The position numbers were made by a program, and so were the translations under genes. Positions 15,332 to 23,632 of a stretch of DNA of 32,500 nt are shown in pieces; positions within the stretch are counted from its first letter, which is position 1, and each line of letters begins with the position of its first letter. The notes under the pieces are model-generated. The model made no database searches, was not told the origin of the DNA, and saw only the letters and a program-made list of their open reading frames with translations. Origin of the DNA: Streptomyces sp. SM10 (GTDB lineage: Bacteria > Actinomycetota > Actinomycetes > Streptomycetales > Streptomycetaceae); NCBI RefSeq assembly GCF_002910915.1, contig NZ_NEUF01000138.1:1-32500 (forward strand). The letters are read 5' to 3'.

Positions 15332-16456
15332 TCAGACGTACCGCTCCAGGATCGACGACTCCGCCAGCCGCGAGAGCCCCTCGCGCACGCTGCGGGCCCG
15401 CGCCTCGCCCACGCCGTCCACGGCCTGGAGGTCGTCCACGCTCGCGGCGAGCAGCTTCTGCAGGCCGCCGAAGTGCTCCACCAGCCGCTCGATGATCGCC
15501 CCGGGCAGCCGCGGCACCTTCGCCAGCAGCCGGAAGCCCCGGGGGGAGACGGCCGAGTCGAGCGTCTCGGGCGAGCCGCTGTAACCCAGCGCCCTTGCGA
15601 CCACGGGCAGTTCGAGCAGCTCGGTGTGGGTGAGCGTGTCCAGCTCGGCCAGCGCCTCCAGGACCGTGCGGGACCGCTTCGCCGTCGGCTCGGGGACGTA
15701 GTCGCGCACGACCAGCTCCCGCTCGGGCTCGACGCCGGCGATCAACTCGTCCAGCTGGAGCGACAGGAGGCGGCCGTCGGTGCCCAGCTCCACCACGTAC
15801 TCGGCGATCTCGGTCGCGATCCGACGCACCATCTCCAGCCGCTGGGAGACGGCCGTCACGTCCCGGACCGTCACCAGGTCCTCGATCTCCAGCGCTGAGA
15901 GGGTCCCGGCGACCTCGTCCAGCCTGAGCTTGTACCGCTCCAGGGTGGCGAGCGCCTGGTTGGCGCGGGACAGGATCGCGGAGGACTCCTCCAGGACCCG
16001 TCGCTCGCCGTCGACGTACAGCGCGATCAGGCGCATGGACTGGGAGACCGAGACCACCGGGAAGCCGCACGCCTTGGAGACCCGGTCCGCCGTGCGGTGA
16101 CGGGTGCCCGTCTCCTCGGTGGGGATGGAGGCGTCCGGGACCAGCTGGACGCCGGCCCGCAGGATCTTGGTCATGTCCTTGTCGAGGATCATCGCGCCGT
16201 CCAGCTTGCACAGTTCACGCAGGCGCGTCGCGGTGAACTCCACGTCCAGCACGAAACCGCCGGTACACATGGATTCGACGGTTCTGTCCATGCCGAGGAC
16301 GATCAGGCCGCCGGTGTTGCCGCGGAGGATGCGCTCCAGGCCGTCGCGGAGCGCCGTCCCGGGCGCGACCGCGCTGAGCGAGGCGCGCATCAGCGCCTCG
16401 TTACCCGTGCCTTGGCCGGACTTTCCGGGCGATGCTGCCCGGTCGTTGGCTGCCAC
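15332..16456 (-). CDS. disA: diadenylate cyclase DisA, DNA integrity scanning protein
   Basis: The protein has 374 residues, the usual DisA length. The N-terminal diadenylate cyclase domain (about 20-150) contains the two active-site motifs DGA (86-88, in LDGAMILD) and RHR (119-121, in GTRHRTADR). A helical linker follows (about 150-300). The C-terminal helix-hairpin-helix DNA-binding domain has LQAVDGVGEARARSVREGL. It makes cyclic di-AMP from two ATP and scans DNA for branched structures. The start is GTG 16456, preceded by GGAGGAG with 5-nt spacing, which gives the family N-terminus AANDRAA. The frame is open up to 16501, but the extra 15 residues are unlike other DisA proteins. It follows radA by 80 bp, as one operon. 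Confidence 0.96.
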   Translation of the reverse strand: MAANDRAASPGKSGQGTGNEALMRASLSAVAPGTALRDGLERILRGNTGGLIVLGMDRTVESMCTGGFVLDVEFTATRLRELCKLDGAMILDKDMTKILRAGVQLVPDASIPTEETGTRHRTADRVSKACGFPVVSVSQSMRLIALYVDGERRVLEESSAILSRANQALATLERYKLRLDEVAGTLSALEIEDLVTVRDVTAVSQRLEMVRRIATEIAEYVVELGTDGRLLSLQLDELIAGVEPERELVVRDYVPEPTAKRSRTVLEALAELDTLTHTELLELPVVARALGYSGSPETLDSAVSPRGFRLLAKVPRLPGAIIERLVEHFGGLQKLLAASVDDLQAVDGVGEARARSVREGLSRLAESSILERYV

Positions 16457-16536
16457 TGCACTCCTCCGGTCACAGGTTTGCGGTGCCCTTGCGTCCCTCA
16501 TACCGTTCGTACGGGCGGGGGAGACCAGGGCAAAGT

Positions 16537-17949
16537 CTACCGGCGCGCGCCGTCCTCCTGTGGTCCGTCCGGCCGAGACCGGCGGGGGAGGACTCTCAGG
16601 GCGTCGCCCATGTCGGCCACTTCCGTGACCTTCATGCCGGCCGGGACCTGCCCCGGGTCCCTCGGGACCAGGGCGTGCTTGAACCCGAGACGGTACGCCT
16701 CCGCGAGCCTCCGCTGGACACCCGTCACCCTTCTGACCTCCCCGGCGAGGCCCACCTCACCGATCGCGACCAGGTTCTTCGGGAGCGGTGTGTCGCTCGC
16801 CGCACTGGCCAGTGCCAGGGCGATCGCGAGGTCCGCGGCCGGTTCGGTGAGCTTCACGCCGCCCACGGTCGCACTGTAGATGTCCCGCTTGCCGAGCGCG
16901 CTGATGCGGCCGCGCTGCTCCAGGACGGCCAGCATCATCGACACCCGGGAGGTCTCCAGACCCGAGGTGGTGCGCCGGGGCGAGGGGATCTGCGAGTCGA
17001 CCGTCAGCGCCTGGACCTCGGCGACGAGCGGACGCTTGCCCTCCAGGGTCACCGTCAGGCAGGTGCCGGGGACGGGCTCGTCACGGCGGGTGAGGAAGAG
17101 CCCCGAGGGGTCGGCCAGGCCGGTGATGCCCTCGTCGTGCAGCTCGAAGCAGCCGACCTCGTCCGTGGCGCCGTAGCGGTTCTTGACACCCCGCACGAGC
17201 CGGAGGCGCGCGTGCCGGTCGCCCTCGAAGGAGAGCACCACGTCGACCAGGTGCTCCAGGAGCCGGGGCCCCGCGATCGCGCCGTCCTTGGTCACGTGGC
17301 CCACCAGGAGCGTCGACATGCCGCGCTCCTTCGAGGCCCTGATGAGTGCTCCGGCGACCTCGCGGACCTGCGCCATGCCGCCGGGCGCTCCGTCGATCTC
17401 CGGCGAGGCGACCGTCTGTACGGAGTCGAGGACCAGGAGGGACGGCTTGACCGCGTCCAGATGCCCCAGGACCGCGGAGAGGTCCGTCTCGGCGGCCAGA
17501 TACAGGTGGTCGTTGATCGCCCGGATCCGGTCGGCCCGCATCCGCACCTGGCTGGCGGACTCCTCGGCCGTGACGTAGAGGGTGCGGTGGTCGTCGCTCG
17601 CCGCCTTGGCCGCCACGTCCAGCAGGAGGGTCGACTTGCCGACGCCCGGCTCACCCGCGAACAGCACCACGGCGCCGGGCACCAGCCCGCCGCCGAGCAC
17701 CCGGTCCAGCTCGCCGACCCCGGTCGAGCGCGCCGTGGCCTGGCGGCTGTCGACCTGGCCGATGGGCAGGGCGGCCGTGGAGACGCGGCCGGCCGCCGTC
17801 GTACGGACGGCGGGGGCGCCGCCGAACTCCTCGACCGTCCCCCAGGCCTGGCACTCCGGGCAGCGGCCGAGCCATTTGGCGGTCGTCCAGCCGCATTCGG
17901 TGCAGCGGTAGGACGGCCGGTCCTTCGCGGATTTCGTACGGGCAGCCAT
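16537..17949 (-). CDS. radA: DNA repair ATPase RadA
   Basis: The protein has 470 residues. The N-terminal zinc finger has C16-x2-C19 and C30-x2-C33 (YRCTECGWTT, GRCPECQAW). The RecA-like core has Walker A GEPGVGKS (99-106), Walker B LLVLDS (171-176) and the RadA-specific KNRYG motif (256-260). The C-terminal Lon-protease-like domain (about 290-455) lacks a protease dyad. RadA promotes branch migration during recombinational repair. It is the first gene of radA-disA, a pairing known from other Gram-positives, where RadA limits DisA activity. The ATG at 17949 has a TACGGT box 6 nt upstream and no ribosome-binding site. A longer ORF extension upstream has no RadA similarity. Confidence 0.96.
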   Translation of the reverse strand: MAARTKSAKDRPSYRCTECGWTTAKWLGRCPECQAWGTVEEFGGAPAVRTTAAGRVSTAALPIGQVDSRQATARSTGVGELDRVLGGGLVPGAVVLFAGEPGVGKSTLLLDVAAKAASDDHRTLYVTAEESASQVRMRADRIRAINDHLYLAAETDLSAVLGHLDAVKPSLLVLDSVQTVASPEIDGAPGGMAQVREVAGALIRASKERGMSTLLVGHVTKDGAIAGPRLLEHLVDVVLSFEGDRHARLRLVRGVKNRYGATDEVGCFELHDEGITGLADPSGLFLTRRDEPVPGTCLTVTLEGKRPLVAEVQALTVDSQIPSPRRTTSGLETSRVSMMLAVLEQRGRISALGKRDIYSATVGGVKLTEPAADLAIALALASAASDTPLPKNLVAIGEVGLAGEVRRVTGVQRRLAEAYRLGFKHALVPRDPGQVPAGMKVTEVADMGDALRVLPRRSRPDGPQEDGARR

Positions 17950-17955
17950 GGCGTC

Positions 17956-17961
17956 ACCGTA
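17956..17961 (-). promoter_or_regulatory. -10 box TACGGT of leaderless radA-disA
   Basis: On the minus strand TACGGT ends 6 nt before the radA ATG. The transcript would start on the A of ATG. No clear -35 is visible. Confidence 0.5.
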
Positions 17962-18123
17962 TAGGTGCGGTCTGACAGCGCCGGTCGTGGGCGCGGAAGT
18001 CGAACATGCGCCCGATGCGGTATTTCCCGTGGAATGCGGGATTCCTGTCCCCTTTCGAGGGGGAGTGTCACCCGTAAGGATGGAATAGCGGAAAGTGCGG
18101 TAAGGGCTCCACCCGTGTCTGCC

Positions 18124-18129
18124 TACGGT
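18124..18129 (+). promoter_or_regulatory. -10 box TACGGT of a leaderless transcript
   Basis: TACGGT ends 6 nt before a GTG at 18136 that is directly followed by ATG. The same hexamer with the same 6-nt spacing precedes the divergent radA. Confidence 0.5.
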
Positions 18130-18135
18130 CGCCCC

Positions 18136-19926
18136 GTGATGAGCAGCAGGCTGGAGACCCCCACGCACACCACCGGCGCACATCGGGCGCACCGCCGAGA
18201 TGCCCGGTCTTCGGCGCGGCGCTCGCCCGCACTCGACGAGCCGTATCTCGACGGCCTGTTCACCTACTGCCTCTCCGTGCTCTGCGACCACGAGGTGGCC
18301 ACCGAGGCGCTCGGCTCGGTCCTGGCGATCGCCGAACGGCAGGACGCCCGGTGCCCCGGGGCCGAGGAGGAACGTAAATCCTGGCTGTACGCACTGGCCC
18401 GGTGGACGTGCCTGCGGGTGCTCACCGAGCAGCGGCGGGGCCGTCAGGCGCACCGGCGCCCGCCCGTCCGCGGTGCCGCGCCGTCCGGGGGGGACCGTGC
18501 GGCAGGCGCCCACGGGACGCCGGAGGAGGCCTCCGCCCCCGGCTGCTCCCCGGAGTCCCCGGCGGCCGAAGCGCACCGCCGCGAACTCGCGCGGCTGGCC
18601 TGGCCCGAGGCCGCCGGCACCACCCCCGAGCAGCGCGAGGCACTGGAGCTCGCCGTGCGCCACGGGCTCACCCCACGGGCCGTGGCCGCGGTCCTCGGCC
18701 TAGACCCCGGCAGCGCCCGAGAGCTTCTGGCCGGCGCGGCCTGCGAGGTGGAGCGGACCCGCGCGGCCCTCGCCGTCGTCGAGACGGGGAACTGCCCGGC
18801 CGTCGCCCGGCTCACCGGCTCCCCCCGGATGCTGCTCTCGGCCGCCCTGCGCCGCGAGCTCGTCCGGCACGTCGACGACTGCCCCCGCTGCCGCGGCGCC
18901 GCCGAGCGGTCCGGCGCCTCCGGGCCGTGGCCGGGTGCGGCCGTCACCCCGGCCGCCGCACTGCCGGTCGTCGAGGCGCCCCGCCCCTCCGTGCACGTCG
19001 CCCTGGTGCACGCCAGGCGGTCCAGGTCCGGTGCCCCGCGATTCGGCCGGACCGGCTTCCCGCTGGACCCCAAGGACCACGCCGCGCGCCGGGACCGGCT
19101 GCGTGCCCGGGTCGTGACGACGACGGTCGTGGCGACGGTCGTCGCCGCCCCGGTGATCGCCTTGTGGGCCGCCTACCGGGGCGCGCCGCTGACCGGCGAG
19201 GGCCGGGACACCTCGGTCACCGCCACGGAGGTGGACGGCGAACCCGGCCCCGACGGCGATCCGTACGCCCCCTACGAGAACGCCGGCAACGCGGGCCCCG
19301 ACGGCGGCGACGCCTTCACGGACGGCGACCGGAGCCCGGACGTGTCGGCCGAGGTCGTCAGCGTCGGGCCCGGCCCCGACGGGGGCTCGCTCGCGGTCTC
19401 CGTGCGTCCGGGCCCGTCGGGAGGCCGCACGGCGATCACCCTGACCGCGACCGGCGACGGAGCCGTCGCGTGGTCGGCCCGGGCCGACTCTCCGTGGCTG
19501 CGCCTCAGCCGTTCGTCCGGCACCCTCGCCCCCGGCCGGAGCACCACCCTCACTGTCTTCGTGGACCACGAGGCCGAGCCGCGGGGCCCGTGGAGCGCCC
19601 GCGTCGTGCTCGCCCCGTCGGGATCCGCGGTCGCGATCACCGGACGCGGTCCCACGGCTCCGCGTCCCGGGAGCCCGGCGCCGTCACCGGATCCGTCCTC
19701 GGGACCTCCGAGCCCCACGCCGTCCTCACCGGCCCCTTCCCCTTCGACGGATCCGACGCCGGACCCCACGGAGCCCACCGGGCCGCCGGACCCGACCCCC
19801 ACGCCGACCGACCCGCCGACGGACTCTCCCGGCCCCACACCGTCGCCGTCCGACGGCACCTCCGGACCCGGCCCCTCGTCCGGGTCCCCGACGGCCTCGG
19901 GCGAGCCGTCCGCTCCGGCGGGCTGA
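18136..19926 (+). CDS. degenerate ECF sigma / zinc-finger anti-sigma / membrane / BACON-domain fusion
   Basis: The protein has 596 residues in one chain. Residues 35-105 resemble ECF sigma region 2 (DEPYLDGLFTYCLSVL, WLYALARWTCLRVLTEQRRG). Residues 145-212 resemble region 4 (TPEQREALELAVRHGLTP, then AVAAVLGLDPGSARELL). C220 with H245-x3-C249-x2-C252 (HVDDCPRC) is the ZAS zinc finger of anti-sigma factors. One membrane helix is at about 326-347. Outside lie a spacer, a BACON-type Ig-like domain (about 415-505, with DSPWLRLSRSSGTL) and a Pro/Ser/Thr-rich tail (506-596). The sigma parts are diverged, so DNA binding is uncertain. Multidomain ECF proteins with fused zinc fingers and extracellular modules are known in Streptomyces (ECF52 group). 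GTG 18136 or the adjacent ATG 18139 is the start. Confidence 0.85.
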   Translation: MMSSRLETPTHTTGAHRAHRRDARSSARRSPALDEPYLDGLFTYCLSVLCDHEVATEALGSVLAIAERQDARCPGAEEERKSWLYALARWTCLRVLTEQRRGRQAHRRPPVRGAAPSGGDRAAGAHGTPEEASAPGCSPESPAAEAHRRELARLAWPEAAGTTPEQREALELAVRHGLTPRAVAAVLGLDPGSARELLAGAACEVERTRAALAVVETGNCPAVARLTGSPRMLLSAALRRELVRHVDDCPRCRGAAERSGASGPWPGAAVTPAAALPVVEAPRPSVHVALVHARRSRSGAPRFGRTGFPLDPKDHAARRDRLRARVVTTTVVATVVAAPVIALWAAYRGAPLTGEGRDTSVTATEVDGEPGPDGDPYAPYENAGNAGPDGGDAFTDGDRSPDVSAEVVSVGPGPDGGSLAVSVRPGPSGGRTAITLTATGDGAVAWSARADSPWLRLSRSSGTLAPGRSTTLTVFVDHEAEPRGPWSARVVLAPSGSAVAITGRGPTAPRPGSPAPSPDPSSGPPSPTPSSPAPSPSTDPTPDPTEPTGPPDPTPTPTDPPTDSPGPTPSPSDGTSGPGPSSGSPTASGEPSAPAG

Positions 19927-19930
19927 CACG

Positions 19931-19987
19931 CGACGGCGGCCCGGTGCGCGGCGGAACGTCTGTCCGCCACGCACCGGGCCGCCGTCG
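19931..19987. terminator. very long terminator hairpin
   Basis: An 18-bp perfect stem (19931-19948 with 19970-19987) continues after one mismatch with GGCGGA/TCCGCC (19950-19955 with 19963-19968) around a 7-nt loop. It lies 4 bp after the stop codon of the BACON fusion. It has no T-tract. A second long-range inverted repeat (20044-20052 with 20096-20104) follows, and may serve the opposite gene. Confidence 0.8.
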
Positions 19988-20141
19988 GCGGTACGGGAGA
20001 CGAGGGCCCGCCTCGGGGGCCTGGCATCGAGCGCCCTCCGCAAGGGTTCCTGCCTCAAGGACCCCGCCCCAGGCCCCGGCATCGAGAACCGACCTCAGGA
20101 ACCCGCGGAACCCGCGTCGAGGGCCGTCTCGACGACCCGGC

Positions 20142-20984
20142 TCAGGCAGGGTCCGCCGGATGCGGCGCCATCGGCAGCAGCGATGCCAGCCGCTGCTCGC
20201 ACAGCTCCGCCAGCCGGTGGTAGGCCTCCTTGCCCATCATCTCGGTGAGCTCGGGGCGGTAGGACACGTAGACCGGTTCGCCCGCCCCGTGCGCGGACGT
20301 CGCCGACGTGCACCACCAGTGCAGATCGTGACCACCCGGACCCCAGCCCCGGCGGTCGTACTCCCCGATCGAGATCTGGAGCACACGTGTGTCGTCGGGC
20401 CGCTCGATCCAGTCGTACGTCCGGCGGACCGGCAGCTGCCAGCACACGTCGGGTTTGGTCTCCAGCGGCTCCTTGCCCTCCCGGAGCGCCAGGATGTGCA
20501 GCGAGCAGCCCGCGCCGCCCGGGAAACCGGGCCGGTTCTGGAAGATGCAGGAGCCCTCCCAGCGCCGTGTCTGGCGCTCGCCGTCCTCGTCGACACCGAC
20601 CCAGCCGGTCTCCGTGCCGACGTCGTGGAACTGCCACAGCTCCGGTGTGAGCCGTGCGACGTGTCCGGCCACCCGCTTCTCGTCGTCCTTGTCCGAGAAG
20701 TGCGCGCCCAGCGTGCAGCAGCCGTCGTCCGCCCGGCCCGTCTGGATGCCCTGGCAGCCGCTGCCGAAGATGCAGGTCCACCTGGACGTGAGCCAGGTCA
20801 GGTCGCAGCGGAAGATCTGCTCGTCATCGGCGGGGTCGGGGAATTCGACCCAGGCCCGCGCGAAGTCGAGCCCCTTCTCGTCGGGCCCGTCCGGCCCCGT
20901 TCCTCCCGGCGGAGGCATCTCCCGCTCCGTCTTCTGCTGCTTCTTCGTGGCTTTGTCCGGCTTCGCCTTTTTCGTCTTTGGCAC
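20142..20984 (-). CDS. cysteine-rich protein, function unknown
   Basis: The protein has 280 residues. An N-terminal Lys-rich disordered segment (1-35) precedes a globular part with ten Cys (60, 71, 77, 89, 90, 146, 160, 181, 225, 262). The first cluster, C60, C71, C77 and the pair CC89-90 within DDGCCTLGAHF, recalls the YkgJ-type cysteine clusters that may bind zinc or an Fe-S centre, but the arrangement is not standard. Other notable segments are RRWEGSCIFQNRPGFPGGAG and DLHWWCTSATSAH. There is no signal peptide, so the cysteines are probably cytoplasmic and metal-binding. GTG 20984 is the start; a TACTCT box ends 6 nt upstream. I do not recognise a named family. It is divergent from the Ppx/GppA gene with 32 bp between. 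Confidence 0.8.
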   Translation of the reverse strand: MPKTKKAKPDKATKKQQKTEREMPPPGGTGPDGPDEKGLDFARAWVEFPDPADDEQIFRCDLTWLTSRWTCIFGSGCQGIQTGRADDGCCTLGAHFSDKDDEKRVAGHVARLTPELWQFHDVGTETGWVGVDEDGERQTRRWEGSCIFQNRPGFPGGAGCSLHILALREGKEPLETKPDVCWQLPVRRTYDWIERPDDTRVLQISIGEYDRRGWGPGGHDLHWWCTSATSAHGAGEPVYVSYRPELTEMMGKEAYHRLAELCEQRLASLLPMAPHPADPA

Positions 20985-20990
20985 GTGCCC

Positions 20991-21010
20991 AGAGTAAGCC
21001 GCAGTAGCGT
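20991..21010. promoter_or_regulatory. back-to-back leaderless promoters of a divergent pair
   Basis: TACTCT on the minus strand (20996-20991) ends 6 nt before GTG 20984. TAGCGT on the plus strand (21005-21010) ends 6 nt before ATG 21017. The two -10 boxes are 8 bp apart and only 32 bp separate the start codons. Each -35 region must therefore lie across the other promoter or in the other coding sequence. Confidence 0.6.
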
Positions 21011-21016
21011 TCCCGT

Positions 21017-21964
21017 ATGAGACTCGGAGTCCTCGACGTGGGGTCGAACACGGTGCATCTGCTGGTGGTCGACGCGCATCCCGGTGCGCGCCCTCAGCCC
21101 GCGCACTCGCACAAGGCCGAACTGCGGCTCGCCGAACTCCTCGATCGGGACGGGGCGATCGGCCCCGAAGGTGTGGACCGGCTGGTGACGACGATCGCCG
21201 GCGCGCTCCAGGCGGCCGAGGACAAGGGGTGCGAGGACGTGCTCGCGTTCGCCACCTCCGCCGTCCGCGAGGCCGGCAACGCGGACCAGGTGCTGGCACG
21301 CGTGCGGGACGAGACCGGTGTCGCCCTCGCCGTCCTCAGCGGCGAGGAGGAGGCCCGGCTGACCTTCCTGGCCGCCCGCCGCTGGTTCGGATGGTCGGCC
21401 GGGAAGCTGCTCCTCCTGGACATCGGCGGCGGTTCGCTGGAGGTCGGTTACGGGATGGACGAGGAGCCCGACGCGGCGGTGTCGCTGCCCTTCGGCGCCG
21501 GGCGCCTCACCGCCGGCTGGCTGCCGGGCGACCCGCCCGACGCGGCGGACGTACGGGCGCTCCGCCGCCACGTCCGTGCCGGGATCGCCCGTACGGTCGG
21601 TGAGTTCACCCGCCTGGGGCCGCCCGACCACGTCGTGGGGACCTCCAAGACGTTCCGGCAGCTCGCCAGGATCTCGGGCGCCGCCCGCTCCGCCGAGGGG
21701 CTGTACGTGCAGCGGATCCTCACCCGTAAGGCCCTGGAGGAGTGGGTGCCGAAGCTGTCGGCGATGACCGTCGAGCAGCGCGGACATCTGCCGGGGGTCA
21801 CCGAGGGGCGCGCCGCGCAGCTCCTCGCGGGGGCGCTCGTGGCCGAGGGGGCGATGGACCTCCTGGGGGTCGAGGAGCTGGAGATCTGCCCCTGGGCACT
21901 GCGGGAGGGAGTGATCCTGCGACGGCTCGACCACCTGCCCGCCCAGCAGGCGGCCCTGGCCTGA
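21017..21964 (+). CDS. Ppx/GppA-family exopolyphosphatase
   Basis: The protein has 315 residues, of the short actinobacterial type with only the two actin-like (ASKHA) subdomains. The phosphate-binding loop 1 is GVLDVGSNTVHLLV (4-17), and the catalytic Glu lies in SGEEEARLTF (108-117). Loop 2 is LLLDIGGGSLEVGYG (132-146). A third conserved stretch is VVGTSKTFRQLARISG (about 209-224). Members cleave inorganic polyphosphate or ppGpp/pppGpp; M. tuberculosis has two similar short proteins with different preferences, so the substrate is not settled. The extra C-terminal HD-like domain of E. coli Ppx is missing. The ATG at 21017 is preceded by a leaderless -10 box. It is divergent from the cysteine-rich protein. 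Confidence 0.92.
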   Translation: MRLGVLDVGSNTVHLLVVDAHPGARPQPAHSHKAELRLAELLDRDGAIGPEGVDRLVTTIAGALQAAEDKGCEDVLAFATSAVREAGNADQVLARVRDETGVALAVLSGEEEARLTFLAARRWFGWSAGKLLLLDIGGGSLEVGYGMDEEPDAAVSLPFGAGRLTAGWLPGDPPDAADVRALRRHVRAGIARTVGEFTRLGPPDHVVGTSKTFRQLARISGAARSAEGLYVQRILTRKALEEWVPKLSAMTVEQRGHLPGVTEGRAAQLLAGALVAEGAMDLLGVEELEICPWALREGVILRRLDHLPAQQAALA

Positions 21965-22035
21965 TCCCGGCGCCGGTCCCGCATGGCCCTCCTCACTTTC
22001 CGCCGGGCTCCCTCGGCGGTGCGCGGCGCTGCCCG

Positions 22036-22051
22036 TACGCTGTCCACGTGG
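22036..22051 (+). promoter_or_regulatory. leaderless promoter with a CCACGTGG palindrome on the start codon
   Basis: TACGCT (22036-22041) ends 6 nt before GTG 22048. An 8-bp perfect palindrome CCACGTGG (22044-22051) covers the predicted transcription start and the start codon. It is short and may be chance. Confidence 0.45.
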
Positions 22052-22872
22052 CAGAACCAGTGGTGCGCATCCCGGATGCGAAGGTCGCCCTGTCGACGGC
22101 CTCCGTCTACCCGGAGTCCACGGCGACGGCCTTCGAGATCGCTGCGCGCCTGGGGTACGACGGGGTCGAGGTCATGGTCTGGACCGACCCCGTCAGCCAG
22201 GACATCGAGGCGCTGAAGCGCCTGTCGGACTACCACCAGGTGCCGATCCTGGCCGTGCACGCGCCCTGTCTGCTGATCACCCAGCGGGTCTGGTCGACCG
22301 ACCCCTGGGTGAAGCTCCAGCGGGCCAGGGCCGCGGCCGAGAAGCTCGGGGCCTCGACCGTGGTCGTCCACCCGCCGTTCCGGTGGCAGCGCAACTACGC
22401 CCGCGACTTCGTCTCCGGCATCTGGCGCATGGCGGACGAGACCGACGTGCGTTTCGCCGTGGAGAACATGTACCCGTGGCGCTACCGGGACCGCGAGATG
22501 CTCGCGTACGCACCCGCCTGGGACGTCAGCAACGACGACTACCGCCACTTCACCGTGGACCTCTCGCACACCTCGACCGCGCGCACCGACGGCCTGGCCA
22601 TGGTGGACCGGATGGGGGACCGGCTCGCCCACGTCCACCTCGCCGACGGCAGGGGCTCCGGGAAGGACGAGCACCTGGTGCCCGGCCGGGGCGACCAGCC
22701 CTGCGCGGAACTTCTGGAGCGGCTGGCCCGTACCGGCTTCGACGGCCATGTGGTCATCGAGGTCAACACCCGCCGCGCCATGTCCTCGGCCGAACGCGAG
22801 GCCGACCTCGCGGAGGCGCTCGCCTACACCCGGCTCCATCTGGCGTCCTCGGCGCAGGCGCCCCGCCCGTGA
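22048..22872 (+). CDS. sugar phosphate isomerase/epimerase (AP endonuclease 2-like TIM barrel)
   Basis: The protein has 274 residues. It has the xylose-isomerase-like TIM-barrel pattern: ALSTASVYPES at the first strand, GYDGVEVMVW at the second, VPILAVHAPCLL, ASTVVVHPPF, and then metal-site segments DVRFAVENMYP (Glu), FTVDLSHTS (Asp/His), LAHVHLADGRG (His, Asp) and GHVVIEVNTR (Glu). The spacing and metal ligands fit this superfamily. Substrates vary widely, including sugars, hydroxypyruvate, inosose and DNA, so the reaction cannot be named. The start GTG 22048 gives the N-terminus AEPVVRIPDAKVALST, with a leaderless -10 box 6 nt upstream. Its stop overlaps the start of the TetR gene as GTGA. 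Confidence 0.88.
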   Translation: MAEPVVRIPDAKVALSTASVYPESTATAFEIAARLGYDGVEVMVWTDPVSQDIEALKRLSDYHQVPILAVHAPCLLITQRVWSTDPWVKLQRARAAAEKLGASTVVVHPPFRWQRNYARDFVSGIWRMADETDVRFAVENMYPWRYRDREMLAYAPAWDVSNDDYRHFTVDLSHTSTARTDGLAMVDRMGDRLAHVHLADGRGSGKDEHLVPGRGDQPCAELLERLARTGFDGHVVIEVNTRRAMSSAEREADLAEALAYTRLHLASSAQAPRP

Positions 22873-23492
22873 CCCCCGGCGCCGACGGTCCCGCCCCCCG
22901 GCGCAGGGGCCGACCCTCCCGCACGGGGGACGCCACCGGCCCCGACGCCAGGACCCGCATCCTGGAGGCGGCCCGTACGGAGTTCGCCCGGCGCGGCTAC
23001 GACAAGACGTCGATCCGGGGCATCGCCAAGGAGGCGGGCGTCGACGCCGCCCTCGTCCACCACTACTTCGGCACGAAGGACGACGTCTTCGCCGCGGCGG
23101 TCGAGGTCTCCTTCGAGCCGGCCCTCGTCATCACGGAGATCCTCGACGGACCCGCACAGGACATGGGGGAGCGGCTGGCCCGGTACTTCATCGGCGTGTG
23201 GGAGAACCCGGTGACGCGGGCGCCCCTGCTGGCGATCGTCCGCTCGGCGCTCACCCAAGAGGCGGCGGCGAAGGTGCTGCGTGGCTTCGTGCTGCGCAGG
23301 CTGCTGGAGCGGATCGCGGCCGAACTGGACGTGCCCGAGCCGACCTTCCGCGCCGAACTGGCCGCCTCGCACATGATCGGTATCGCGATCCTGCGCTACG
23401 TGATCCAGGCGGAGCCACTCGCCTCGGCGGATCCGGAGAAGATCGTCGCGATGGTCGCGCCGACCCTTCAGAGGTACCTCGCCGACCGCTGA
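22869..23492 (+). CDS. TetR-family transcriptional regulator
   Basis: The protein has 207 residues. After a Pro/Arg-rich start (1-25, RRRGRPSRTG), the helix-turn-helix is typical: ARTRILEAARTEFARRGYDK, TSIRGIAKEAGVDAALVHHYF (48-67), GTKDDVFAAAV. The C-terminal ligand domain (80-207) has helices such as GERLARYFIGVWENP and VLRGFVLRRLLERIAAEL. The GTG at 22869 overlaps the stop codon of the isomerase gene (GTGA), so it is co-transcribed and translationally coupled with it. It probably regulates its own operon, or ilvD downstream, but I see no long palindrome near the isomerase promoter. No ligand can be deduced. Confidence 0.9.
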   Translation: MTPGADGPAPRRRGRPSRTGDATGPDARTRILEAARTEFARRGYDKTSIRGIAKEAGVDAALVHHYFGTKDDVFAAAVEVSFEPALVITEILDGPAQDMGERLARYFIGVWENPVTRAPLLAIVRSALTQEAAAKVLRGFVLRRLLERIAAELDVPEPTFRAELAASHMIGIAILRYVIQAEPLASADPEKIVAMVAPTLQRYLADR

Positions 23493-23598
23493 GCACCACG
23501 GAGCAGTGGTACGTGGCGGCCTCCGGCGAACGGCCGGCCGCGCTCCACGGTGCGTGGATCCAGGCGCTCCCTGCCGCGTGAGGGCGTGTGGACCATCG

Positions 23599-23629
23599 AG
23601 TGGGCGGGGCCCGCAGCGGCCCGCCCACT
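23599..23629 (+). terminator. terminator after the TetR gene
   Basis: A perfect 10-bp stem (AGTGGGCGGG, 23599-23608, with 23620-23629) has a GC-rich loop, about 107 bp after the stop codon. No T-tract is present. Confidence 0.6.
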
Positions 23630-23632
23630 GAG

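Noticed and set aside
16537..18663. radA frame extending 238 codons upstream
   Set aside because: The extension lies opposite the sigma/BACON gene and has no RadA similarity. The conserved N-terminus starts at 17949.
20024..20104. Repeated GGCATCGAG segments and long-range dyad as a mobile-element end
   Set aside because: There is no transposase, no target duplication and no extended terminal repeat. A terminator role is simpler.
18402..21020. 872-codon open frame across the BACON gene and cysteine-rich gene
   Set aside because: It spans two convergent, well-supported genes in another frame and consists of Arg/Pro/Gly-rich noise.
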